Positions 1 through 9,783 of a DNA stretch of 60,509 nucleotides are shown in pieces. The notes beneath the pieces were generated by a model. The model saw only the letters and a list, made by a program, of their open reading frames with translations, had not been told where the DNA came from and made no database searches. The position numbers were made by a program, and so were the translations under genes. The stretch lies in the NCBI GenBank assembly GCA_022925895.1, contig JAKSYS010000369.1:1-60509 (forward strand), given 5' to 3'. This DNA comes from Fragilaria crotonensis. Lineage: Eukaryota; Bacillariophyta; Fragilariophyceae; Fragilariales; Fragilariaceae. Numbering within the stretch: the stretch's first letter is position 1; each line of letters starts with the position of its first letter.

Positions 1-419
1 GAGTACTTGCACTAAGCATATCATACAAAACCACAGCTTAGGGTAAACGTACTTGTACCACTCCCAACTCGGAACATACAACGGTCGTGGACAGAGTAAA
101 CTTGAGTACTAGTTGTAGTAGTCGGAGAAGTACTGCAAAATTCAAGTTCGAAGAACAGGGCTGAAGCTGCGGAGAACACCAACACACACACTCCAAACAA
201 CTTGTCATCATGTTGTTCAAGCAGGAGTCCTCAAAGCAAAAGTGGTTTCGATGTTGTGCATGCATCACACACAACCAACATCGCACGATACTCACAATAC
301 TTGAATAGGTCACTTGGTTGGGTCACTTGACACACCAGTCTTGTGGTTACCCGATCTGAGAGCCTGTCTGGTAATCGTCAGTTTTGTGCGAAGTTGGATT
401 TGTTTGTTGCTGATCATGA
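1..419. other. Intergenic left edge
   Basis: No convincing gene is visible. GTAC-containing short palindromes occur near 48-58 and 104-110. An upstream exon of the oxygenase fragment that follows could lie here, because its reading frame is open back to about 420, but I could not place a start or a splice site with confidence. Confidence 0.4.
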
Positions 420-1620
420 CGTCGCCGCTCTGCTGACTGGCACTCCGATCATGATTCCTGCTTTGATTCAGCTGCCGCCTTGATTGAAGACCAAGAACTC
501 ACGAAGGACATTTATCATGGTAAGTTCTCCTGGGTTCCGTTGACCGATGAGGAAATCGATAGACTTCAAAATGATTTTTTGTTGGAACCTAAACGAATCC
601 ATCTCGCCAAAGGCGACGTGATCGTATGGCGGTCCGACCTGGTGCATGCGGCGTTGCCTCCATCAGGATCTAATCCTCGTTTCAGAGCAGTTGCGTACAC
701 CAGTATGCAGATCGGGCTCGTGAAGTCGCTGGCATGTCAGTTTGGAGCCAACGTTGACCTCGCTGGGCAGTCTATCTTCCGCATTCTTTCGTCAATTTGT
801 TCATATTACTCGCAATTCCTCCCTCTGGTCGCTTCGCGACAGAACGCAATGCGGAGTCCACTTGAATCCAAGCTGAAAGACGAAGTGAAACTTGCGAAGT
901 GGGACGAGCAATCTTACTATGCCCTCGTCGAGTCGACCGAAAGGAATCATCGAAAGCTGATGAAACACCTTCGCGGGTATGACGACGTCCTCGAAGTGTC
1001 TCTTTTGTCGCTTCTGGAGGAATACTACAGCGAAGGTATTCGAGCTCCAGATAGCGCCGGCACCGAATCGTCGACGAAAGTTCCGAGCAATAGGGAAATT
1101 TTCCCTCTGATTGAGAATTCGGTGGAGATTCATGATGCTGAATCGATAGCCTATTCGACGACTCCGGTTCGAAGGAAGTGGGAATCCGCTCTCAACGTCG
1201 GACTTGATTCTGACGAGTTCGTGAGAAGAATGAGTCAATATCACAAAGAGATGCATTACGATGTTACTACGGGTGGAAACTGAATACCGGCAATCTTGGG
1301 CTCAAATGGGATCCCAGCTCTCCGCAGATGTATGCGTAGCCATCTTCGACCGCATCCAGTCTCTAAGGAAGGATAAAACCTCACAACAGATGAAGCAGCG
1401 AGCTGTGTCGGATCTTTTCAAGGCCCTCAAGACAGTTCCGGGTGAACTGCGTGACATGAAACACATGTTTCTTTTGCCTGTCCCATCCCCTTGTGGCTCC
1501 CTTCTATCCGAGGGCGCCATGACCCAGCTTGCGAACGCAAAATCCTATTTTGAACGGTCTCTGCTTGAGGTGCAGCGACTGCGGGCGGACGTGTCTATTT
1601 CGGAAATGCAGTGCGGCTAG
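420..1620 (+). pseudogene. PhyH-like 2-oxoglutarate/Fe(II) oxygenase, C-terminal fragment
   Basis: The frame open from about 420 to 1283 contains a segment typical of the distal half of phytanoyl-CoA dioxygenase-like enzymes: GDVIVWRSDLVHAALPP, then NPRFRAVAY. This supplies the distal iron-binding His and the 2-oxoglutarate-binding Arg. The proximal HxD motif is not convincingly seen, and no ATG opens this frame, so an upstream exon is missing or lost. At about 1265-1283 the frame ends in TGA, while the overlapping frame 1261-1620 continues with coding-like helical sequence. That pattern suggests a one-base frame break rather than two genes. The last codon overlaps the end of the LRR remnant on the other strand. 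Alternatives are a multi-exon gene with a very short intron or a sequencing indel. The family assignment is from memory of the motif; the substrate is unknown. Confidence 0.5.
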
Positions 1621-3540
1621 ATCTGCAAGATACGCAATTCGTTCTCAGCCGAGGCGTTGGTAGGATCAAGCGCCAGTGGGTCTTCGTAAATGATCCAATT
1701 CATCGCCTTGGACTCCGACGATGATTCATCCGAAAGTAGCGAAGGATCCGCCAGAGAATTTCCCACAAGAAGAAGTTGACTGAATTGTGTCTCACGAGTC
1801 TCGCCGCCTGTGGAAGGTCCCTCCATCGCATTGCTACTCGCGCTTTTCGTCCCGAAGACGACACTGATGGCAATAATTATCGCGAGAACAGCGAGACCGA
1901 TGCAGATCAAGATATAGCACTTTCGACTCCAACTTCCAGTATCCTTCGATTGTGCGAACGCGTCGCGGGTCTTTGAGTTATCAGGTGGTTGCTCCTCGTC
2001 AATGAAATGTTCTTCTTCTGAGACCCCGTCGTCGCGACTCTCGTTCACAGCAGTCCCGACCGGGTAATCATGGCTCGCATTCATATCCTCGTTAGTGGGG
2101 TGTTTATGAATCCATACCATAGCTTCGGGATGCTGGGGATCACGAGAGGAATCATCGATGGATCCCACAACATAGGCTTCCCCACTGGACATGGTTTCCT
2201 CCGCCGACGCGCCTCTTCGGATAGGAATATCAATGGGATCTACTCCTTTGGGAGCAGCCAGTCGCTCATCTTGCGGTACGTCGGAAAGACGATTCGATAT
2301 CTTCGGGCCCAAGCCCAATAGAGCTGCGCTCAATGCAGCGCTGCTCAGAATAGAATTGGTAGCCTCGGCATCCCTCTCAGCTTTCAGCATCTTGTCCTCG
2401 TAGGACGGTTCGTCTCCAGCCTCCTCTGCTTCTGATTAGGTTCCGATTCGTCGCCGGCAACGACATTCGGCAAAACGAGCACCTCATCCTTCTCGCCAAC
2501 CTCTGCTGTGTCTGGCTCCATGTCTTGGTTGCTGAAATCAATTCACGGTCGACGGTTCCAACGTCTTCATCCTCGAATACGTCTTCGCCAAGAAGAGACG
2601 GAACTGCAGGCAGCGGACTGTGGGTGACATCGTACTCAGTTGGGTACTGCAGAAGTGATCCCTCTTCCGAAGGGTACGCCGGGATTTCCTGAGGGTCGTA
2701 GGGCGTTGTGTAGGCGTGATTGAGTTCCTCCGGTGGGTCGGGGTCTGTTGTTTCATCGGACTGTGGAACAGCATCCGAGTTTGAGGAACCAAGGAAATTT
2801 CGTTTTCCTGAGTCAGAATAGCCTCGCCTTTTGTAAGTTATCTTCTTCAGCCCCAGCGTTGGAATCTTGACGCTTGCGATTCTCCTCGACACTATTGTAG
2901 ATTTCACCCGCCATTGTGCCAACCTCAGTGAGACACGCGCTGACAGGAGAGCATTCTCTTGCGATTTCCTCCATAATCTCTTCGTCATCTTCTTCCTCGT
3001 CGTCATCATCATCGTCCTCGTCGTCGTTGTCAATTAGCATGATCGAGTCAACTTTGCTTCGATCATCCTCGTCTTCTGATTTGCGGGTGAAAACGGCTTT
3101 GTCGGCAAGCGTAGGTTCATCACTCACTGCCAACCTCTCGTCTTCTGGCTCCTTGCTTCGCCAGTAGACTGCGTTGCTGCTGACGCGTTGCTTGGATCTT
3201 CACCGTCACTACCATTCGATTTGGGGACGTCCGATGTCGGGCTGGTGTAAAGCCCAGCGTCGACGGCTGGTAGTGCCGCCGTTCTCATCTCACCTGATGC
3301 GTCCGTCCTATTCTTGATCAGTCCTTCAAAGTATGTCGCTGCAATTCGTTCTCTCGTCTCACTGGGAGTATAAGGTGCGCCATCTTCATAACTAAATAGC
3401 TTTATGTCAGTGACGATGTCTTTATCCCATGCAACGGAACGTTCGCTGATGTGAGGGCTTTCTCCATTGTTCCATCGTCGTTCGGGGTCATCTTCAGCGG
3501 CTCCTACGGGACCTGCTGTACGTCGTCGTTGATCTGAAAA
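1617..3540 (-). pseudogene. LRR transmembrane protein, N-terminal remnant without repeats
   Basis: Read on the minus strand, coding-like segments follow each other in different frames: about 3540-3150, 3133-2813, 2810-2520 and 2390-1617. They describe an acidic, disordered N-terminus (a run of Asp/Glu near 3000-3050), then one membrane segment (CYILICIGLAVLAIIIAISV, about 1860-1920), then SKAMNWIIYEDPLALDP. As I recall, this layout is that of diatom membrane LRR proteins, where that last motif leads into the cap before the repeats. Here the protein stops after ELRILQI, where intact members continue into the ectodomain, so all repeats are gone. Three or more frame breaks make a functional gene unlikely. 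The stop codon is shared with the convergent oxygenase fragment, which marks the rearrangement junction. Separate exons could explain some frame changes. Confidence 0.5.
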
Positions 3541-4055
3541 ACATCGACCACGAGAATATTTGTTGCCTCAACACCGCGGTCGTAGTTTCAATGTTAGCGA
3601 GTCGTCGCCGTCAGCTTTCTGGGGTCATCCGCGAGCTTAGGCGATTAGATACAAGAGAAAAGGATGCAGTCTCCACAGGTCACGAGTTGGTTCGAGAACG
3701 CGAGGCATTGCTGTCGGCGTCTATGAATCAGCTTGAAATTTATGATCAAAAAGTCCCACCTTTTGAACGATATCGAGGGCTATCTTCTATTCTGGGTGAT
3801 CATGCAGATATTTTGCCCAATTTTCGAGCACTTTTATGGTTCTGGTCCGAGTATTACACGCACCGAGGACGAGACCGACTTTCGTTGGAGTACTCATCGC
3901 ACGTGCGGTTTGAAGAGTGGTTCACAGTTGTATCAACACTCTCCGCAGATGATGGTTCTAGCACTGGTGCACTGGTTCGCAGGCCCCCGAGAATGCCAAG
4001 AAGTCCATATCAGCGCGCTCCTCGAATCGTTGATAGTCCAAGGAGAACTGCATAG
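3450..4055 (+). pseudogene. TRPC4AP/DUF3689-like protein, C-terminal fragment
   Basis: The frame is open from 3450; the first ATG is at 3591. The best splice acceptor, TTCAG, ends at 3497. Upstream of the ATG the frame reads NIDHENICCLNTAVVVSML, then later FRALLWFWSEYYTHRGRDRL, SLEYSSHVRFEEW and LPRSPYQ-like RMPRSPYQRAPRI. From memory these match the C-terminal region of the TRPC4AP/TRUSS family (DUF3689), a substrate receptor of a cullin-RING ligase in animals. Only about 190 residues are present, whereas the family usually has several hundred. No upstream exon is recognisable; the preceding DNA is the LRR remnant on the other strand. The fragment itself has no internal stop. It may be a truncated duplicate or the last exon of a damaged gene. 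Confidence 0.45.
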
Positions 4056-4126
4056 GCTCGACTACTCTGGTACTATTGAGAAAACTACCTGTTATTTAGT
4101 CAGGGTCGCTGTAGTTTAAGTATTAC

Positions 4127-5310
4127 GTGGTCATCAGATGTGATCGTGACTTGGTGTTGGACGCACTTCATGACTTATTGGGGTTTACACTCTGCTCTTG
4201 CTTCCTATCTAGTCGCCGTAGCACGACGAAAGAACAGCTCACCCTCTTTCATCCTGTCTTAGCTCAAGAATGGTGGGATTTCAGTTTCATCGGATCGATT
4301 GAGTTTGTTTTGTCAAAGCCTTTATGAAAAATGTGCTCAGATTGGGTGAAACAAGCTGCGCAGTACAAACTTCTTGACGACGAGTACAGACGAGGAAGAC
4401 GTCGGTTTTGCAGTCAACCAGAACGAGAGAGAGCAAGAAGAAAGTTAAGGAAAGGAAGAGTAAAAGTCCACGCGATGACAGCGATGAAGAGGGTTCAACC
4501 ACAATCCTAAGACCCGACGATGAACGAAGACGGCGACGTCAGCAACAAGAACAAGAATCTGGGTTGACAAAAGAGGAGCAAGCAAAATTAGATTGCGAAC
4601 GTGATCTACAAGAGCGTGACGAGTTCGTTAAGCGCATGTTGGCAAAGGAGAAATCAAACACGAAAGTGAAGACTGAAATAACAGCAGAGAAAGCGCGACA
4701 GGTAGACATGGAGCAGCGCCTTCTAAGGGGTGAAACTGTTGTAACTGACACACACTGGTGAAACCATGACGATGGAGAAGTTGCGTGAACAAAGTCGTCC
4801 AGCTTTCTGAAGCGAGAAGAGCGAAAATCACCTTGCTGGAACAGGAATTGGCGGAAGACTAAGAACTCTTTTGAGGTGTGAAGCTCACAAAAGCTGAAAA
4901 ACAACGTCGGCAACTAGGTAGGGAGATACTGCGCATGGCCAAGGAAAAGAAGGGCGACGATGAGAACAAGAATGATGATTTCTACAGACTGCCAGATGAA
5001 TTCAACGAAAGAGCCAGTAAGTCCGAACAGGTCTGAGCGCTCTTAACTTCCCGATACGTTGAGAGCAAGGGAGAAAAGATGGAGCAGGAGCTTTGGGAGG
5101 AGTCACAGACCCTCAAGGCCGGAGCTTTGACGACGAATCAGAAAAAGCAGAAAAATGACGAAAAGGAGTACGAACTCGTCTTCGTTGTGCAAGATACTCA
5201 AAAAGGCTACGATCACCGTGATTAAATGCATCGTAGACTCCAAAACTTGGACCAGGAATCCCGGAGCACGTATGTTCAACTACGACGTCATGAGTTGGAG
5301 GTATTGTTGT
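4127..5310 (+). pseudogene. Prp2/DHX16-type DEAH helicase, N-terminal part only
   Basis: Several frames together follow the N-terminal half of the spliceosomal ATPase Prp2/DHX16. Visible pieces in order are DRDLVLDALHDLLGF (about 4142), LASYLVAVARRKNSS (about 4200), WVKQAAQYKLLDDE (about 4345), RDLQERDEFVKRMLAKEK (about 4600), LKREERK plus LLEQELAED (about 4808-4860), GVKLTKAEKQRRQLGREIL (about 4877), FYRLPDEF (about 4980), LKAGALTTNQKK and KEYELVF (about 5113-5185). In the family this region comes before the RecA-like helicase core. There are at least five stops or frame changes (near 4253, 4405, 4760, 4858, 5034, 5223). The sequence ends near 5310, just where the helicase core should begin, so no ATPase is encoded. 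The identification rests on the order of many small matches. Confidence 0.7.
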
Positions 5311-5951
5311 GAATCGTGATCTTACTCGATGTTCTTTGTTACAGCCACTCCACATTTCGATTGAGGGACCGACAACGGAAGCCTGTGAGAATGCCGAACA
5401 GCTAGTTGAGGCTCCCTTCGTTGCTAACGCAGACCAGGCCGAGACCATGGTGGACGATGCGCCTTCTTCGACGGTTTCGGCTCCTACTGCTGTTAATGGT
5501 GCTTGTGCAGAGTGGATGGGTACAAGCCAGCACCCGTGGCCAGTTTCACTCACAATGCCGGCATGGCGGTCGGAGGTACTCTCTTGGAGGAACAAATTGG
5601 TGTCCCGAATGAAATTGTGGGTTCAATTCTTGGGAGGTGAATCCATTGCGTCCATGCAAGCGAGAGCCGGGTGCAAGGTTCAGATTCAAAAGAACGAGAT
5701 GCAACCAGGTCAGACGCAGCGTGTGATTACCCTTCAGCTGCTACCAAGGAGGCGATTGATCAGTGTCGATCCATTATTCAAAGCATGGTAAACGAGCGAA
5801 CGCAGACCTCTACAGACATGCCTTTGAAAATAACTCCCAAGAGTCTGGGCTTCAAGAAGCACTTTAGGCTGGTCACGTTGTTGTGACTGTGGCTGTCCCA
5901 GATACCGATGTAGGACTGATCATTGGCAAGGCTGGATCTACCATCAAGGAT

Positions 5952-6379
5952 ATTCAGGATCGTAGTGGTGCCAACATTCAAATCCCTCAAAGTGGTGATG
6001 TTGCCAACCCGAACATTCGAACTGTGGCTATCACTCATCCGCACGTAGAAGGAGCTAGATTCAGGATCGTAGTGGTGCCAACATTCAAATCCCACAAAGT
6101 GGTGATGCTGGCAACCCGAACATTCGAACTGTGGCTATCACTCATCCGCACGTAGAAGGAGCTAGATTCAGGATCGTAGTGGTGCCAACATTCAAATCCC
6201 ACAAAGTGGTGATGCTGGCAACCCGAACATTCGAACTGTGGCTATCACTCATCCGCACGTAGAAGGAGCTAGATTCAGGATCGTAGTGGTGCCAACATTC
6301 AAATCCCACAAAGTGGTGATGCTGGCAACCCGAACATTCGAACTGTGGCTATCAGTCATCCGCACATAGAAGGAGCTAG
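5952..6379 (+). repeat. 107-bp tandem repeat, four copies, inside KH domain 2
   Basis: Units start at 5952, 6059, 6166 and 6273, each 107 bp and nearly identical, beginning attcaggatcgtagtggtg. The unit covers the stretch of KH2 just after the GxxG loop. Because 107 is not a multiple of three, each extra copy shifts the frame; three extra copies add 321 bp, so the fourth copy is back in the original frame. The intermediate copies contain stops, so the domain is still broken. Confidence 0.9.
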
Positions 6380-6468
6380 ATTGGCCAAGCAGATGATCGA
6401 AGATATCTTGGTTTCAAAGCGACATTAGGCTCCACATATTACAATCCAGGTAGAGATTCCGAACAAAG

Positions 6469-6534
6469 GTGAGTTTGGCTGGTGCAAAGGCGCATGCAGC
6501 ATACCTATTTCGTAGCTAACGCTGCTTTTTTCAG
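6469..6534 (+). other. Spliceosomal intron in KH pseudogene
   Basis: The donor is AAAG|gtgagttt; the acceptor is gcttttttcag|ATGTTGG after a T-rich tract. Splicing joins PNK and DVGMCIGRAG in frame. Its presence argues against an origin by retroposition. Confidence 0.8.
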
Positions 6535-7739
6535 ATGTTGGAATGTGCATCGGTCGTGCTGGATGTGTTATTCAGGAGATGCAGAACCAGTGGGGTACCA
6601 AGATCCAGATTCCATCCTTTTTGACCCCAGGTATGCTCACTCGTATTGCAACCGTGACTGGGCCTGCCGATGGATGTGAACGCGTCAAGCAAACGATTGA
6701 GCGTATTGTGCTGGAACAGTCATCCCAATCGGTAATGTCTGGGACGGGACCCCAAGCTCATGTTCAGTACGGTCATGGATATGCTGGAGCAGGGCAGCAG
6801 AACGGACAAGGGATGGGCGGGTATGACGTTGGCGGTAGTGGTGCTTATGGCGCTGTGCAGCAACAAGGGTATGGCAATCAACAGTCTCAGGTTGGAAGTC
6901 AAGGTTATTCAAAGGAGTGGGCAGCATACTATGCAGCGCAGGCAGCTGCAACTGCTTAGAGCAATCACGGGGTAGTCGATGCTCAAGTCGTTTCTCATGC
7001 AGCTCCAGTTGCGGCTCCGGCGCCAGCTCAAGCTCAAACAACGCTGGATACATACCACGAGGAAGTCTTTCGCTATCCCTTCTACTACGGCGAAGAGGCG
7101 GCTAGAGCTTATTATGGTGCTTGGAGTCCTCCGCTCGGAACTCCAAATCGATACGGTGTTAATTCGAATGGAATTACACCTGCTCCGGCACCAGCTCCAG
7201 CGTACGAGGATCCAGTTCAACAGGCTCCAGCGCCAGCGGCCGCCAGTTATGTGTCAGCGCCGGCGACCGCCAGTCAGGTGTCTGCGCCGGTGGCTATGCC
7301 AGTGAATGTGAGCGACTCGTGTCGCCGTGGAGTTTCAAACCTTCCGGCCTGTATGACGAAGGATTGAAAAGGTACATTTGACTTGCTGTAACATTCTAAC
7401 AAATGGGAGTATTCATGTAATGCAATTTAACTTTTTCCTATTCGCGTTTGAATCTTACAGCCCCGGTTGCTCCTGAGTACCTCCGAACAGAGTCGAGCCA
7501 AGCGCAACATTGCTGAGCGTTGTAAGTATGTGTGTGTACTTTCAATGGTGTCAATTGATGTCTGTTTCATGTAGTCCGGCGATCACAAAATCTGCCGCGC
7601 CATGTAGTGATCGGGTATCACATGCTTTTCGGATGATGTACCAATGTGGTTGGTTTGACGATGGCATTAAATCGAACAACGCGCACACCCTTCTCACGAT
7701 CCATGCTACAAATCTGTCTCCTCGGTCATTTGCTGGAGA

Positions 7740-8763
7740 ATAGCGTCGAGTTGCGTCGTTTCCTGCGTCTCACTGAGGTTGTTGTCGACGGGCTCACCCG
7801 GGCCTTCATCTTCGACATAATCACAAGCGTTGGTCGCACAAGTTAATCAACAATATAACCACTATCCTTGCAACAACAAAAGGAGCCATTGCTTTCCTAC
7901 TTCTTCACCACTCGGGTCATGCAGTAATGCCGCGAAATCATTCGTCCTCGGCTTCGCTCATACGCATACGTTTTGCAGCAACGTGGGATCCATTGTCGTA
8001 GTGCAATCGATCAATTTCCTGATCATGAGTTCCGGATGCCTCGTCCTCTTCAACCCCGCTGTCTTCTGCAAACTAGATTTAATGCCAACGTCTGAACTTC
8101 CATCATGGTTGTCCTCTTCTTCCACTTCGTCGTCATGTTTGCTCTCCTCTCCCTTTGAATCTTCTTCTTCTGAAGCGTTGTCCTCAGCCTAGGAAAGCAT
8201 TGTTGACATTGCAAGAGGGAGACAGGTGGATCGACGCCAAGTAAGCAAATTTGAGCACACTGTGTGATCTACCTCCCCGCCTCACCATCATCATCTTCTT
8301 CGTCGTCATTCTCTGGCGGTTCGTCTTTCGTCTCGTCTCTTTCCTCGTCGCTATTATCATCCTCTTCCTCTCCATACCTTCTACTTGAAGACCTCATCGT
8401 AGACACTTGACTTGAAATGTTCCAAAGGCACTCCTTCATAGTCATAATTCCCCGTTGGTGTGCAATTGAATTCTTTTAGAGGAAAGATTTTTCTTATTGG
8501 CAATCCCGCGCGCCTCATTGCAGATCAACGGCAGGGTGCCTGTATTTTCGATTCGTCCTCGGAGAATTGTAACTCGGTGGTAAGTTGTTTGTTTTCATCG
8601 AGGAAGAGCGCTTACATCTTGCTTTGCAGGTTGGCAATTTGTCGATTGAGCTCCTAGTTGTCCGTAGTTGGCACACCACTAGAGCTACTATAGAGCCGGT
8701 CGTGCTGCTGTAAGCCAAACGGCATGCATCTTCGATCCAAAGAATGCTGTCGACCAACGACAT
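7740..8763 (-). pseudogene. Decayed acidic/coiled-coil protein gene, function unknown
   Basis: On the minus strand, from 8763 downward, short coding-like stretches appear in changing frames: a heptad-like piece ELNRQIANLQSKM then LFLDENKQLTTELQFSEDES (about 8655-8545), then YDYEGVPLEHFKSSVYDEVF (about 8445-8390), an acidic stretch starting RRYGEEEDDNSDEERDE (about 8385-8280), and after a plausible intron (gtagatcac to ttcctag, about 8193-8268) EDNASEEEDSKGEE, then EEDEASGTHDQEIDRLHYDN. Stops and frame changes interrupt it at least four times. I do not recognise the family. A real multi-exon gene with small exons cannot be excluded, but the in-frame stops make decay more likely. Confidence 0.35.
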
Positions 8764-8769
8764 CGATGT

Positions 8770-9783
8770 TTAAAAAATCAAGTCTTGAATCAGATAACAA
8801 ACATTACTGAACAGGGCGACACGACGCATACACCGTCGCAAGAGGAGAGCATGAACAATGTGAGACAAAATAGTACAGATTTTTATGTGAAGTGTTTCTT
8901 GGAAAACGACGACGAATGAAGAAGAAAATGTGCAAATGCTACACACGAAGAAGTTCGGAAGCAAGCGTCTTCGAGCGAAGAAGGTTTTCCTTACCATCTT
9001 CGTTTCTAAGAAGGTTTTGGAAACGCGCAGGCCAAGCTCATGCGCGCGAGTCAGACTTTCTCCGAATTCTCTTTTATAAAAGTAATCGTTGTGAATAATG
9101 AGTTAAAATATATTTAACGGTGAAAACGGTTATCTCTAACCCCAGTAAGAAGGATTTCCGCATGTCCCAGGTTGAAGGAACCGCGCAACATGCTGCTATG
9201 AACAAATGCGTCCACTTGGTACTGCCATCATAGTATCATAGTACCGGCGCAGTATGCATACAGTACCTGAGCACCGAGAAGTACTCGGTACTCGAGTACT
9301 ACAGTACTGTATTTTGTTTTGCGACATGATTTGTTTTCATTCAAAGCTCCACGGGGCTGTCCTTGCAACTTGAACATTGAACGATCTGAGATCTACTCGA
9401 CCATTTCCCCACCCCCCATTACTCCTAGTACTGCAGTACCATATGCCCATCACAAGTATCAATGTCGACTCCGTCAACGAGCGTCGTGTCTGTTGTGCGA
9501 TCATCGAAACCACCGGCTATTGAGCAGTGAGCAGACTCGCTTCAAGTTGCGTTGCATTGTCAATTTCTTACTCGGTAATGCATGCACTAGAGAGGACTAC
9601 GTAGTGTCTGCAGTAGTTGATCTACAGCATTCGCACCTCACGCCTTGCTCGGCAGAAACAATCGACACACGGCACGCCCTCCACTGTCGTAGTTTGGGCG
9701 TTTTTAACGCTCCCGAAATCCTTTGAGTTCCCCGACACATTGACCCGTGTCCGGCGTTCCGCAACCGCAGCTTGTGCTCCGCA
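8770..9783. other. Intergenic region with GTAC palindrome cluster
   Basis: No supported gene. The sequence aagaaggatttccgcatgtc at 9148-9167 resembles one end of the inverted-repeat element at 45421-46057. A dense cluster of GTAC-containing short palindromes lies at 9228-9310, upstream of the next gene. Confidence 0.5.

Larger units (their letters stand above)
5309..7500 (+). pseudogene. KH-domain RNA-binding protein pseudogene (FUBP/KSRP-like)
   Basis: Three KH-type units can be traced. The first (about 5575-5800) is split over three frames: GVPNEIVG, ESIASMQARAGCKVQIQ, ATKEAIDQCRSIIQSM. The second (5883 onward) has AVPDTDVGLIIGKAGSTIK with a clear GxxG loop. The third (6435-6720) has CIGRAGCVIQEMQNQWGTK and is interrupted by a well-formed intron, 6469-6534, joining PNK to DVG. 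A Gly/Gln/Tyr-rich tail ends in YSKEWAAYYAAQ, like the Tyr-rich motifs of FUBP. After a TAG at about 6957 the same frame continues to 7366 with YHEEVFRYPFYYGEEAARAYY and Pro/Ala repeats. A second intron fits 7370-7460. Further breaks are a stop near 6426 and the tandem repeat in KH2. A possible acceptor at 5344 precedes PLHISIEGPTTEACENAEQL, itself KH-like. The retained introns show a DNA-level duplicate. Confidence 0.7.

Noticed and set aside
432-446. WHSD as the HxD iron motif of the oxygenase
   Set aside because: The distance to the distal His (about 69 residues) is short and the sequence around it does not look like the family.
801-1256. Minus-strand frame of 151 codons opposite the oxygenase fragment
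   Set aside because: It lies wholly opposite a frame with recognisable motifs and has no domain itself.
2916-3167. Ser-rich plus-strand frame
   Set aside because: It is the complement of an Asp/Glu run in the LRR remnant.
5285-5350. Prp2 remnant and KH gene as one fused gene through an intron
   Set aside because: The donor is weak, and both sides carry independent stops and frame changes.
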